In this document: positions 27,077 to 35,058 of the stretch, in pieces
How positions within the stretch are numbered: position 1 is the stretch's first letter
How the letters are laid out: the number at the start of each line of letters is the position of its first letter
Translations under genes and position numbers: made by a program
The notes under the pieces: model-generated
Databases searched by the model: none
What the model was told of the DNA's origin: nothing
Seen by the model: the letters and a program-made list of their open reading frames with translations, nothing else
Source: Roseospira visakhapatnamensis
Lineage (GTDB): Bacteria > Pseudomonadota > Alphaproteobacteria > Rhodospirillales > Rhodospirillaceae
Direction of reading: 5' to 3'
DNA: 64,000 nt
NCBI RefSeq assembly: GCF_014197915.1
Contig: NZ_JACIGK010000017.1
Coordinates: 26,212 to 90,211, forward strand

Positions 27077-29971
27077 GCCCGCCGCGCCGGCCCCACGCGG
27101 GCCGGACCCCCGGGGCTCCGGATCCTCGGACTCCGCCAGCACCTGCTTGACCGTCTCCGCCAGGCGCTTGAGGCTGAACGGCTTGGACAGGAAGCGGATG
27201 TTGGGCTGTTCCAGGATGTCGCCGCGCGCCATGTCCTCGGAGTAGCCGGAGATCATGATCACCCGCAGGTCGGGCCGTTCCACCCGCGCCAGCCGTGCCA
27301 GGGTGGCGCCGTCCATGCCCGGCATCACCATGTCGGTGATCAGCAGCGCGAGCCCCCGGGTGTCGCGCAGCAGGTCGAGCGCGCCCTCGCCCGAATGCGC
27401 CTCCAGCACCGCGTAGCCCTTGTTGCGCAAGGCCCGCGCGGCGAAGATGCGCACCGCGTCCTCGTCTTCCACCAGCAGGATGGTTTCGGCGCCGGACAGG
27501 TCCTGGACCTCCTCGACGGGTCCCGAGCCGCCCGCGCGCGGCGGGGCCGGTGCCGATGCCGACGTGGCGGGCGCGGTCCCCTGGCCGCCCCCGGCCAGCG
27601 GATCGGTGGCCATCGCCGTGGCGGTTCCCATGCCCATGCCGGCCGCCGCGCCGGCGCCCGTGTCGGGGCGGGGCTCGCGCGCCTCGGGAGCCGAGGAGTC
27701 CAGGGCCGCCGCCAGCTTGCCGGCCTCGGCCGCGTCCTCCGTCGCCGCGCCGTTGGAGACCGCGCGCGGCAGGTGAATGGTGAAGCAGGTGCCCCGTCCG
27801 ACGGCGGACTCCACGGCGATGAAGCCGCCGGTCTGGCGCAGGATGCCGTACACCGTGGAGAGTCCCAGACCTGTCCCGGCGCCCACGGCGGAGCCGTGCT
27901 TGGTGGTGAAGAAGGGTTCGAAGATGCGCGCCAGCGCGGAGTCGTCGATCCCCTTGCCGGTGTCGCGGACGTCGATCACCACGTAGGTGCCGGCGGGCAT
28001 GGTTTCCGCGCCGCGCTCCACCGGGTCGGCGAGGGCGGCCAGGCGCGTGCTGATGGTCAGGGTGCCGCCCCCGGGCATGGCGTCGCGGGCGTTGACGGCG
28101 AGGTTGATGATGACCTGGTCGAACTGGCCCGGATCGACGCGCACGGTGTCCACGTCGCGGCCGTGCACCAGTTGCAGATCGATGGTCTCGCCCAGCAGGC
28201 GCCGCAGCAGGTGGGAGAGTTCGGACAGCGCCGCCCCCACGTCCAGCAGGCGCGGTTGCAGGGGCTGGCGCCGGGAGAAGGCGAGCAACTGCCGGACCAG
28301 ATTGGCGGCGCGATTGGCGTTCTGGCGGATCTGCATGATGTCGGCGAACGACGGGTCGCCGGCGCCGTGCCGTTGAAGGAGCAGGTCCGAAAAGCCGATC
28401 ATGGCCGTCAGAAGATTGTTGAAGTCGTGGGCGACGCCGCCCGCCAGTTGGCCCATGGCCTGAATCTTCTGGGCCTGGGCGAACTGCCGTTCCAGGCTGC
28501 GCTGTTCGGTGGTGTCGATCAGGTGGGCGACCACGCCCTCGACCACGGCGGCGGGGCCGGGCCGTGACTCCGTCCGGGATCCGTCCCGGGTGCCGCTGTC
28601 GCGGCCGCCCATCGGTCCCAGGTACAGGTCGGCGGTGACCCGCCCGTCGGGTCCCCCGGCCTCGGCGCTCCGCCCGGACGTCGTGGGGGCCAGGGTCACG
28701 TCCAGCCGCACGCCCCCGGTCACCGCGCCCGACAGCACCTGGTCCATGGCCCGGGCCACCATGGCGCGATCGACGTCGGCGAGCAGCGCCACCAGGGACT
28801 GGTCCACCAGATCCTTGCGGCGCTGTCCCAGCAGCGTTTCCAGCGCGCGGTTGCAGTCCGTCAGGCGGCCCTCCGGGTCGGTCAGGGCGATCCCCACCGG
28901 GGCGCCGTCGAACAGCCAGCGGAAGCGGCGGTCCCAGCGCCAGGACCCGCCCTCGGCGGCGCCGGGGCTTCCCGCCGCCGGGGCCTCCACGGCATCGCGC
29001 AACACCACGGCGCGGGTCAGCAGCGCGCCATCGTCGTCGTAGGTCGCCTGGCTGACGACGGCGGTGAACGCCTGTCCACCAGCCGAGAGGAAGCGCAACT
29101 CGCCCCGCCAGTCCCCGTCCTCCAGGGGGGGCGGACCGCCGTCGATCAGCGTCGAGAGCGAGGTTCCGGCCAGATCCTCGGGGGCGCGGTTGAGCCAGCG
29201 CGCCATGCGCTGGTTGACGAAGCGCAACCGCCCCTCGGCGTCGGCCGTGTACAGGCCGACCGGCAGGAAATAGAGGAAATCGGACAGCGCCTCGCGTTCC
29301 CGGGTCAGGACCTCGTCGATGGCCCGGCGCGCCGTGATGTCCGTCGCCACCCACAGGCGCAGGCCCCGGTCGGGGCCGGTGCCCGCGTCGCCGCACCCCG
29401 GGGGACGCACCGAGATCTCCCACCACTCCGGCTCGGCCAGGGCCGGCGGCGCGCTGTCTTCGCCGGCCGCCGGCGCGTGGAGCGGGCGGAGGGGCACGGC
29501 CAGGGTCTCCGCGTACCCGCTGTCGGCGGCGGCGCGCAGCCGGTCCAGCGGGCCGATCCCGGTTTCCGCGCCGGCCAGGGTGCTCATGGTGTCGTGGCGC
29601 GTGGCCATGTCGGCCAGCGGATCGAGGCCCGGCCACAGGCGCGCCCCCGCCACGTTGACGAACAGGACCCGCCCGCTCTGGTCGGCCAACAGGTGAGCCT
29701 CGGTCTCGTCGCGCAGGGCCAGGGCCAGGGCGCGGCCCCGGGTGGCGATCTCGCGAGACCGGGTCAGGCGCCGCGCCATGCTCACCAGGGCCACCAGGCC
29801 GAGCGTCACGCCCAGGCCGGCCAGGGCCGGCACGGCCTCCTCGCTCAGGGGCAAATAGGGCGCCACCGCCGGATGGTCCCCGACCAGCGCCAGCAGCATC
29901 GCGACGTGCCCGGCCCCCAACAGCCAGGGGGCCGGTTCCCTAATGAAGCGTCTTCTTGAGGCGCATGACAT
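26996..29971 (-). CDS. cckA: Cell-cycle hybrid histidine kinase CckA
   Basis: About 991 residues. Two N-terminal membrane helices (~17-33 and ~48-65) are followed by PAS domains, a HisKA domain with GGVAHDFNN (H515), an ATPase (DTGKGIDDSALARIFEPFF, GAGTGLGLSTVYGI), an Ala/Gly-rich linker and a receiver with LITDMVMPGMDG (D880). CckA feeds phosphate through ChpT to the CtrA master regulator; position directly after flhB is the conserved alphaproteobacterial arrangement. Start: ATG 29971, overlapping flhB by 32 bases, has GAGG nine bases upstream and gives a basic N-terminus before the first helix; ATG 29899 would cut into that helix. The last ~35 residues after the receiver are low-complexity (Glu/Gln/Gly/Ala) and are antisense to the PLDc_N gene. 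Confidence 0.88.
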   Translation of the reverse strand: MSCASRRRFIREPAPWLLGAGHVAMLLALVGDHPAVAPYLPLSEEAVPALAGLGVTLGLVALVSMARRLTRSREIATRGRALALALRDETEAHLLADQSGRVLFVNVAGARLWPGLDPLADMATRHDTMSTLAGAETGIGPLDRLRAAADSGYAETLAVPLRPLHAPAAGEDSAPPALAEPEWWEISVRPPGCGDAGTGPDRGLRLWVATDITARRAIDEVLTREREALSDFLYFLPVGLYTADAEGRLRFVNQRMARWLNRAPEDLAGTSLSTLIDGGPPPLEDGDWRGELRFLSAGGQAFTAVVSQATYDDDGALLTRAVVLRDAVEAPAAGSPGAAEGGSWRWDRRFRWLFDGAPVGIALTDPEGRLTDCNRALETLLGQRRKDLVDQSLVALLADVDRAMVARAMDQVLSGAVTGGVRLDVTLAPTTSGRSAEAGGPDGRVTADLYLGPMGGRDSGTRDGSRTESRPGPAAVVEGVVAHLIDTTEQRSLERQFAQAQKIQAMGQLAGGVAHDFNNLLTAMIGFSDLLLQRHGAGDPSFADIMQIRQNANRAANLVRQLLAFSRRQPLQPRLLDVGAALSELSHLLRRLLGETIDLQLVHGRDVDTVRVDPGQFDQVIINLAVNARDAMPGGGTLTISTRLAALADPVERGAETMPAGTYVVIDVRDTGKGIDDSALARIFEPFFTTKHGSAVGAGTGLGLSTVYGILRQTGGFIAVESAVGRGTCFTIHLPRAVSNGAATEDAAEAGKLAAALDSSAPEAREPRPDTGAGAAAGMGMGTATAMATDPLAGGGQGTAPATSASAPAPPRAGGSGPVEEVQDLSGAETILLVEDEDAVRIFAARALRNKGYAVLEAHSGEGALDLLRDTRGLALLITDMVMPGMDGATLARLARVERPDLRVIMISGYSEDMARGDILEQPNIRFLSKPFSLKRLAETVKQVLAESEDPEPRGSGPRGAGAAGSAGGARPQEEPQEESEQRQEQQHRDP

Positions 29972-31007
29972 AGCCGATGACCTCGGCCACCGCCTGATAG
30001 TGTTCGGGCGGGATTTCCTGATCCAGGTCAACGCTGGCATGAAGCGCGCGCGCCAACGGCGGGTTTTCGACGATGGGGACCTCGTGTTCCTCGGCCAGCG
30101 CCCGGATGCGCTTGGCCAGGTGGTCCTGCCCCTTGGCGACCAGCCGCGGGGCGCTCATGGTCTCCATCTTGTAGCTCAGGGCGACGGCGACATGGGTCGG
30201 GTTGGTGATCACCACGTCGGCCTCGGGCACCGCCTGCATCATGCGTTGACGGCTGCGGTCCACGCGCAGCTGCTGGATGCGGCGCTTGACCAGCGGGTCG
30301 CCCTCCATGTTCTTGTGTTCGTCCTTGACCTCCTGTTTGGTCATCTTCAGGTCTTCTTGATATTTGTGGCGCGTGTAGATCACATCCAGCAGCGTGATGA
30401 TGACCATCACCAGAACCACGCCCACCAGCAGAATGACCAGCGCGGTATGGAACTCGTCCAGGGTGACCAGAATGTCCTGATCGACCAGATGGTGCGGGGC
30501 CTCGATGACCGGCAACAGGACGATACCGGCGATGACGGCCACCAGGGCGATCTTGAAGATCCCCTTGACCGCCTCCAGCACCTGCTTGATCGAGAACATG
30601 CGCTTGAGGCCGGAGATCGGGCTGATTTTCTCCATCTTTGGTTGCAGGGGCTTGGTGGTGAACAACAGGCCCACCTGACTCAACTGGCCGACGAGCCCCA
30701 TGAGGATGAACAGGAGCAGCGGCAGCGTCAGGTAGGGCGCCAGGGTCGTGACGATGTTCACCAGCCCGAGGGACATGGCCTCGGGCTCCAGGCGCAGGCG
30801 CGCCGCCTGGGCCAGGAACTGGGCCAGGTGCGCGGCGATGCGGTCCGCCGCCCAGGGCATCATCGTGGCCACGAAGATCACCGCGCCGAGCAGCATGGTG
30901 AAATGGGACACCTCGCGCGAATTGGCGACGTTGCCCTCCTCGCGGGCATCGGCCAGGCGCTTTTGGGTGGGATCCTCGGTTTTCGATGCCTTGTCTTCTT
31001 CGGCCAT
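29940..31007 (-). CDS. flhB: Flagellar export switch protein FlhB
   Basis: A 355-residue inner-membrane component of the flagellar type III export gate. The N-terminus EDKASKTEDPTQKRLADAREEG is typical. Four membrane helices follow, then the cytoplasmic domain with the self-cleavage motif NPTH (269-272) in VVITNPTHVAVALSYK. Cleavage there normally switches export from rod/hook to filament substrates, together with FliK, whose gene lies at 53375. It is in the operon flgB-flgC-fliE-fliQ-fliR-flhB-cckA; its end overlaps the proposed cckA start. A second, separate FlhB C-terminal-like protein is encoded at 33919. Confidence 0.96.
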   Translation of the reverse strand: MAEEDKASKTEDPTQKRLADAREEGNVANSREVSHFTMLLGAVIFVATMMPWAADRIAAHLAQFLAQAARLRLEPEAMSLGLVNIVTTLAPYLTLPLLLFILMGLVGQLSQVGLLFTTKPLQPKMEKISPISGLKRMFSIKQVLEAVKGIFKIALVAVIAGIVLLPVIEAPHHLVDQDILVTLDEFHTALVILLVGVVLVMVIITLLDVIYTRHKYQEDLKMTKQEVKDEHKNMEGDPLVKRRIQQLRVDRSRQRMMQAVPEADVVITNPTHVAVALSYKMETMSAPRLVAKGQDHLAKRIRALAEEHEVPIVENPPLARALHASVDLDQEIPPEHYQAVAEVIGYVMRLKKTLH

Positions 31008-31070
31008 CGCCTCGGTCCGGTGTGCGGTCCGTCGCGGCGCGCGCGGCGCGCCGGGGGGACGGACGGGTCC

Positions 31071-31832
31071 TCAGAGAGTCATGAACGCGATCAGGCCGGC
31101 CTCGTAGTACCGAAGAAACGTCAGCATCAACGCGGGAAGAGTAACGAACAAAATGCCCAGCCCGACCAGGATCTGCAAGGGCAAGCCCACGAAAAACACG
31201 TTCATCTGCGGCATCAGGCGCGCCATGATTCCCAGGGACACAAAGAAAATCAGGTTGAACAGCAAGAACGGCGCCGCCAATTGCCAGCCAATCCGGAATG
31301 ATCCCGACAGCAACGTGGTCAGGTACGCCACCAGGTCTCCCATCTCGGGCAACTGGCCCGGCGGGATCAGGCGGTAGCTGTCCACCACCGCCTCGATCAT
31401 CAGGTGGTGAAGGTCCAGGAAGAAGATCAGCACCGTCGCCAGCAGGGTCAGGAACGTCAGCACCATGGCGCCGCTTTGCGAGGTCGTGGGGTCGAAGGCG
31501 CGGGCGTTCATCAACCCGCTGGCGAAGCCGATGGCCGTGCCGCCCAGATGCAGGGCGGCGTGCAGGGCCTGCATCACCATGGCGACGAAGGCGCCGATCA
31601 GCACCTCGGAGACCACCAGCAGCGCCAGCGCCCCGCCGCGCGGCTGTTCGGCGGGCAGTGATGAGGCCACCAGCGGGGTGATCACCAGCGCCAGGGTGAG
31701 GGCGAGGGCCAGCCGGACCTGGGTGTTCAGGTAGGCGACGCTGAAGGCCGGCATCAGCAGCACCGCCATGCCCAGCCGGGTGAAGACCAGGAGGTAGGCG
31801 AACACGCCGTACCCGACGATGGTGGACAGCAT
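31071..31832 (-). CDS. fliR: Flagellar export gate protein FliR
   Basis: A 253-residue integral membrane protein with about six hydrophobic helices. Recognisable FliR features are the N-terminal VFAYLLVFTRLGMAVLLMPAF, VRLALALTLALVITPLV and the MNARAFDPTTSQSGAMVLTFL stretch. With FliP and FliQ it forms the export gate core. It sits between fliQ (64 bases upstream) and flhB (63 bases downstream), the normal order. fliP is not in the window. Confidence 0.96.
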   Translation of the reverse strand: MLSTIVGYGVFAYLLVFTRLGMAVLLMPAFSVAYLNTQVRLALALTLALVITPLVASSLPAEQPRGGALALLVVSEVLIGAFVAMVMQALHAALHLGGTAIGFASGLMNARAFDPTTSQSGAMVLTFLTLLATVLIFFLDLHHLMIEAVVDSYRLIPPGQLPEMGDLVAYLTTLLSGSFRIGWQLAAPFLLFNLIFFVSLGIMARLMPQMNVFFVGLPLQILVGLGILFVTLPALMLTFLRYYEAGLIAFMTL

Positions 31833-31896
31833 GGTCCGCGCTCCCCTGGTCGGACGGACGGGCGCGGGCGGCCGGGGCCGCCACGCGAGACACGCC

Positions 31897-32163
31897 TCAC
31901 GGCAGGCCGATGATGATGTCCATGATCCGGTTCATGAGTTCCGTCATCTTGCCGATCATGAACGGCAGGAAGAACAGCAACGAGACGAACACCGCCAGGA
32001 TCTTGGGCACGAAGACCAGGGTCATTTCCTGGATCTGGGTCAGGGTCTGGAACACCGAGATGGTCAGCCCCACCACCAGACCGGTCAGCAGCACCGGCGC
32101 CGTCACCACCACCATGGTCAGGATGCCGTCCCGCGCGACATCAAGGATTTGGGTTTCGTCCAT
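31897..32163 (-). CDS. fliQ: Flagellar export gate protein FliQ
   Basis: An 88-residue protein with two membrane helices (MVVVTAPVLLTGLVVGLTISVF and FVPKILAVFVSLLFFLPFMIG) joined by QTLTQIQEMTLVFVPK, the FliQ signature. The start ATG at 32163 gives MDETQILDVARDG, the usual N-terminus and length; 20 extra upstream codons would run into the hairpin repeat at 32188-32255. It belongs to the flagellar export operon, but the repeat separates it from fliE. Confidence 0.95.
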   Translation of the reverse strand: MDETQILDVARDGILTMVVVTAPVLLTGLVVGLTISVFQTLTQIQEMTLVFVPKILAVFVSLLFFLPFMIGKMTELMNRIMDIIIGLP

Positions 32164-32187
32164 GGTGGCTCTTACAGTCGCTGCGCT

Positions 32188-32255
32188 AGAAACAATGTTT
32201 TGTGCAGCGACGTTTGCATTCAAGAGGGAATCCCTTGAATGCGTCGCTGCACTAG
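32188..32255. repeat. Dispersed hairpin repeat, copy 1
   Basis: A 68-base element shared with 45874-45937 in the opposite orientation. It starts AGAAACAATGTTTTG, has inverted arms around a short loop near 32228-32231, and ends GCGTCGCTGCACTAG. Compared with copy 2, its left arm carries a four-base insertion and one or two changes. It is bounded by CTAG on both sides, and TCGCTGCGCTAG just before it resembles its own right end. It lies between fliE and fliQ and supplies the fliE stop codon. Confidence 0.88.
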
Positions 32256-32575
32256 AGCGGCATCCGCAGGATGGTCTGGTAGGCGTTCACCATGCGGTCG
32301 CGGACCGAGACCATGGTCTGCAACGTCACCTCGGCGTTGTTGACGGCCATCATCACGTCGCGGAGGTCGGCCTTGCCCTCCAGCGCCCGCATGCTCATGC
32401 GCTCGCCGACGCGGTTGGTGTCCACGGTGGTGCGCACCGCCTGCTTGACCATGGCGGCGAAGCTGGAGTCGCCCCCGTCGGCGCCGGCGTTGCCGGCCTC
32501 GGGCAGGATGTCGCCCGGGGCGCGGGCGGCCGCCTTGTAGGCGGCAACGGCGTTGGAGAAGGAGACGTCGGTCAT
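32252..32575 (-). CDS. fliE: Flagellar hook-basal body protein FliE
   Basis: A 107-residue protein. The conserved C-terminal half reads VMMAVNNAEVTLQTMVSVRDRMVNAYQTILRMPL, the helix pair typical of FliE, the adaptor between the MS ring/export gate and the rod. The N-terminus MTDVSFSNAVAAYKAAARAPG is also usual. The protein is full length, but its TAG stop lies inside the CTAG end of the hairpin repeat, so the element arrived at or next to the end of the gene. flgC lies 155 bases upstream. Confidence 0.95.
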   Translation of the reverse strand: MTDVSFSNAVAAYKAAARAPGDILPEAGNAGADGGDSSFAAMVKQAVRTTVDTNRVGERMSMRALEGKADLRDVMMAVNNAEVTLQTMVSVRDRMVNAYQTILRMPL

Positions 32576-32730
32576 CGGGGCTTCCTTGGTCCCTGGTGTC
32601 TTAACTCCCTGGTATCATGGCGCCCGACACGGAGACTCGGGCCCGGCACCAGACGACGGAACGGCAGGTCGTCCCCCCGATCCGGGTGCGAACGCGGATG
32701 CGAGGGGGGAGGCCATGGCCATGACGCGCC

Positions 32731-33141
32731 TTACCGGATCAACTCCAGGGTGCGCTTGGACATCTCCCGGGCGGCGCCGATGACGGTCATGTTGGCTTCG
32801 TAGGACCGCTGGGCCTCGCGCATGTCCATCACCTCGATCAGCGGGTTGACGTTGGGCGTCTGGACATAGCCGTCGGCGTCCGCCGCCGGATGCGAGGGGT
32901 CGTGCCGCTTCGGGAAGGGGCTCATGTCGTCGAACACCCGATGCACGGTCACCGTGTCGGTGCCCAACTGGCGGTCCATCTCGTTGCGGAAGCTGATGAG
33001 CTGGCGCCGGTAGGGCTGTTCGCCCGGCGTCTGCCCCACCGAATCCACGTTGGCCAGGTTCTGGGCGATCACGCGCAGACGTTCGGCCTGGGCCTTCATC
33101 GCCGCGACGGCGACACGCTGGGTCTTGCTGAGTTCATCCAT
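32731..33141 (-). CDS. flgC: Flagellar proximal rod protein FlgC
   Basis: A 136-residue rod protein exported by the flagellar system. The N-terminal helix MKAQAERLRVIAQNLANVDS and the C-terminal VNPLIEVMDMREAQRSYEANMTVIGAAREM are the two rod-family signatures. ATG 33141 gives the expected MDELSKTQRVAVAAMKAQ start. The GGAG sequence directly abuts that ATG, so the ribosome site is oddly close. Longer in-frame extension upstream is Arg-rich and not conserved-looking. It follows flgB and precedes fliE. Confidence 0.95.
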   Translation of the reverse strand: MDELSKTQRVAVAAMKAQAERLRVIAQNLANVDSVGQTPGEQPYRRQLISFRNEMDRQLGTDTVTVHRVFDDMSPFPKRHDPSHPAADADGYVQTPNVNPLIEVMDMREAQRSYEANMTVIGAAREMSKRTLELIR

Positions 33142-33292
33142 CTCCGGTCGTCCCGTCCGGTGGCGCGTGTCCGCCGCCCTGCGTCCGAGGGCGCGGCGAT
33201 CCACCGTTCCCTCCGTGTGCCCTTCTCCCTCGGTCGTCACGTCGTCCCGCCCTCAAACCGGTCCGCGGTCACGGTCCCGGCGGTCCGCCCGC

Positions 33293-33700
33293 CTACTGCT
33301 GCTTGCCGAGCGCGATCGTCAGCAGTTTGATGTGCTTCTCGAACACGTTGGCGGCCAGCATGTAGCGCGAGCGTGTCTCGCCCACCTTCTGCATCTGTTC
33401 CTCCAGCACCACCTGGTTGCCGTCCAGCGAGGTCTCGTACGGGCGCCGGTCGGTGCGGGCGTCGAACGTACCGCGTCCGTCCAGGGTGCCGGGCTGGTGG
33501 TCGGGGTGGGTCATGGTGGTGCGCACCGGCTGCGCCGCCTGGGTGGCCAGGCGCGCGAAGTCCGGGGCCTCGATGTCCTTGGCGCGGTAGTCCGGGGTGT
33601 CGATGTTGCCGAGGTTCTCCGCCAGCACGCGTTGGCGCTCCGCCGCCCACTGCATGCGCGTCTGGGCCATCTGGAACAGCGGCATCTTGCTCAGGTCCAT
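33293..33700 (-). CDS. flgB: Flagellar proximal rod protein FlgB
   Basis: A 135-residue rod protein, first gene of the flgB-flgC-fliE-fliQ-fliR-flhB-cckA unit. The signature RVLAENLGNIDTPDYRAKDIEAPDFARLA and the C-terminal NQVVLEEQMQKVGETRSRYMLAANVFEKHIKLL identify it. ATG 33700 gives MDLSKMPLFQMAQTRMQWAAERQ, the normal N-terminus. The 218-base gap to the divergent gene at 33919 should contain the operon promoter and includes a possible CtrA box. Confidence 0.95.
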   Translation of the reverse strand: MDLSKMPLFQMAQTRMQWAAERQRVLAENLGNIDTPDYRAKDIEAPDFARLATQAAQPVRTTMTHPDHQPGTLDGRGTFDARTDRRPYETSLDGNQVVLEEQMQKVGETRSRYMLAANVFEKHIKLLTIALGKQQ

Positions 33701-33811
33701 GATCCGGTCCCCAGGGTCGGGTGAGGCGGTGGGTCGAAGAAGCGGCGGTCGATCCGGCACACGGCGGCCGTCACCCATACGACCACGGGAACCATGATTC
33801 CGCCGACGCGT

Positions 33812-33826
33812 TTAACATTCGGTAAA
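33812..33826. promoter_or_regulatory. Possible CtrA box in the flgB promoter
   Basis: TTAA at 33812-33815, seven bases, then TAAA at 33823-33826 matches the CtrA consensus TTAA-N7-TTAA at seven of eight positions, in DNA that is otherwise very GC-rich. It lies about 112 bases upstream of flgB. CtrA activates flagellar genes in many alphaproteobacteria, and cckA, its upstream kinase, ends this same operon. Confidence 0.4.
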
Positions 33827-33918
33827 GCGCGCGGTCCAGCATCCCGCGCGGGCCGCGCTTAACCGACTCTTCATGGCTCTCATGGCATCACTCTAAGGAT
33901 CCCTGGCCGTCACGACGG

Positions 33919-34422
33919 ATGACGCCGATCATGGCTTGCTTCTCACCGTCCGGCGGCGCGCGCGACGGGTCGCGGCCCGGACCAGACGAGACCCGCGACG
34001 CCTCCGCCGCCGGCACCGAGACCGTGGCCGTGGCCCTGGGGTACGACCCGGAGGCGGGCCGCGCGCCCACGGTGCTGGCCAAGGGCCGGGGCGGTATCGC
34101 CGAGCAGATTGTCGCCCTGGCCTTCGCCAACGACATCAAGGTGCGCGAGGACGCGGACCTCGTCCAGATTTTGGCCGCCATTGACCTGGACAGTGAAATC
34201 CCCCTGGAAGCGCTGGCGGCCGTCGCCGAGATCCTGAGCTATGTCTATCGCGCCAACGGCCGCCTGGCCCTGGACGCTCCACCCGGCCCGGGAGAGGAGG
34301 GGGTGGACGAGGACGACGCGGCGGTGTTCCGGCGTTCGTTGCGGGTGGCGCTGGGTGAGGACGACGCCGTCGACGAGGACGAGTCGCCCGGCGCCGAGGG
34401 GCATCATCGGGAGGGAGCATGA
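33919..34422 (+). CDS. Stand-alone FlhB C-terminal-domain-like protein
   Basis: A 167-residue soluble protein. Residues ~35-110 match the cytoplasmic half of FlhB after its cleavage site: VAVALGYDPEAGRAPTVLAKGRGGIAEQIVALAFANDIKVREDADLVQILAAIDLDSEIP followed by AVAEILSYVYR. The NPTH motif is replaced, so no self-cleavage is needed. Such proteins (FhlB/YlqH type) can stand in for the cleaved FlhB fragment in the export apparatus. The C-terminal 60 residues are acidic and low complexity. Start is ATG 33919 or 33931. It diverges from flgB and overlaps the next gene by four bases. Confidence 0.85.
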   Translation: MTPIMACFSPSGGARDGSRPGPDETRDASAAGTETVAVALGYDPEAGRAPTVLAKGRGGIAEQIVALAFANDIKVREDADLVQILAAIDLDSEIPLEALAAVAEILSYVYRANGRLALDAPPGPGEEGVDEDDAAVFRRSLRVALGEDDAVDEDESPGAEGHHREGA

Positions 34423-34940
34423 TCACGCCAGACCCACCCCAGTCGGTCCCCCCGCCCTCGCCGGAGGACCTGTCCGACGCCTTGAAGAAGCTGTTGAGCG
34501 TGGTCACCACCGCCCACCGGCTGATTCAGGACCGCCAGGCCGTGGACCTCACGGGCCTGGACCGGCAGGTCGCGGACCTGTGCGAAGGCATCGCCGCGCT
34601 GCCGGCCGCCCAGGCGCGGGCCTTCGCGCCGTCCCTGGAAACGCTGGTGGCGGCGCTGGACGGCCTGGAAACGGCGAGCCGCGACTTCATGGAGGCCCGG
34701 GCCTGGCTGTGGCGAGGTCCCGCCGGCATCACGCCCATGCGGCGGTTCACCGACGCGCCGCCGGCCGGCGTGGTTTCCTCGGCCTATACCAGCGCCGGCC
34801 GCGCGGCGGCGGCGCCCGGCGATTCCGGGGACCCCGCCGCCCCGGATCATCCGCCGGCCGACGAGACCCCTTCGGAGGAGTCCCCCACGGAGGATCCCCC
34901 GCCAAAGGGTCTCAGGAGGTCGTCCGACTCAAACCGCTGA
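34419..34940 (+). CDS. Helical protein of unknown function, coupled to the FlhB-like gene
   Basis: A 173-residue protein I do not recognise. Residues ~15-105 are predicted helical and amphipathic (LSDALKKLLSVVTTAHRLIQDRQAVDLTGLDRQVADLCEGIAAL). The last ~60 residues are Pro/Glu/Asp/Ser-rich and probably disordered. Its ATG overlaps the stop of the FlhB-like gene (ATGA). Size, helicity and context recall flagellar export chaperones such as FlgN or FliT, but no signature residue supports that, so it is only a hypothesis. Confidence 0.7.
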   Translation: MITPDPPQSVPPPSPEDLSDALKKLLSVVTTAHRLIQDRQAVDLTGLDRQVADLCEGIAALPAAQARAFAPSLETLVAALDGLETASRDFMEARAWLWRGPAGITPMRRFTDAPPAGVVSSAYTSAGRAAAAPGDSGDPAAPDHPPADETPSEESPTEDPPPKGLRRSSDSNR

Positions 34941-35013
34941 CCGTTTTTCGGGTCGTGCCCAGGGCGCGCGCCCCTCATCCCGAGGAGCCGCCTTGACCGC
35001 TTCGGCACCAGAG

Positions 35014-35029
35014 TATACGGTTCCGTATA
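35014..35029. promoter_or_regulatory. Palindrome TATACGGTTCCGTATA, operator or promoter
   Basis: Seven-base arms around a TT centre, strikingly AT-rich for this genome, end 30 bases before the thioesterase ATG. TTGACC at 34993-34998 could be the -35 hexamer with TATACG as -10, at a short spacing of 15 bases. If so, the palindrome overlaps the -10 and would be a repressor site. Confidence 0.45.
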
Positions 35030-35058
35030 TTCAATCGACGCCGGAGACACGCCCCGTC

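Noticed and set aside
34993..35058. TTG start giving the thioesterase 22 more residues
   Set aside because: The segment contains a likely -35 box and a perfect AT-rich palindrome; the conserved fold begins well after ATG 35059.
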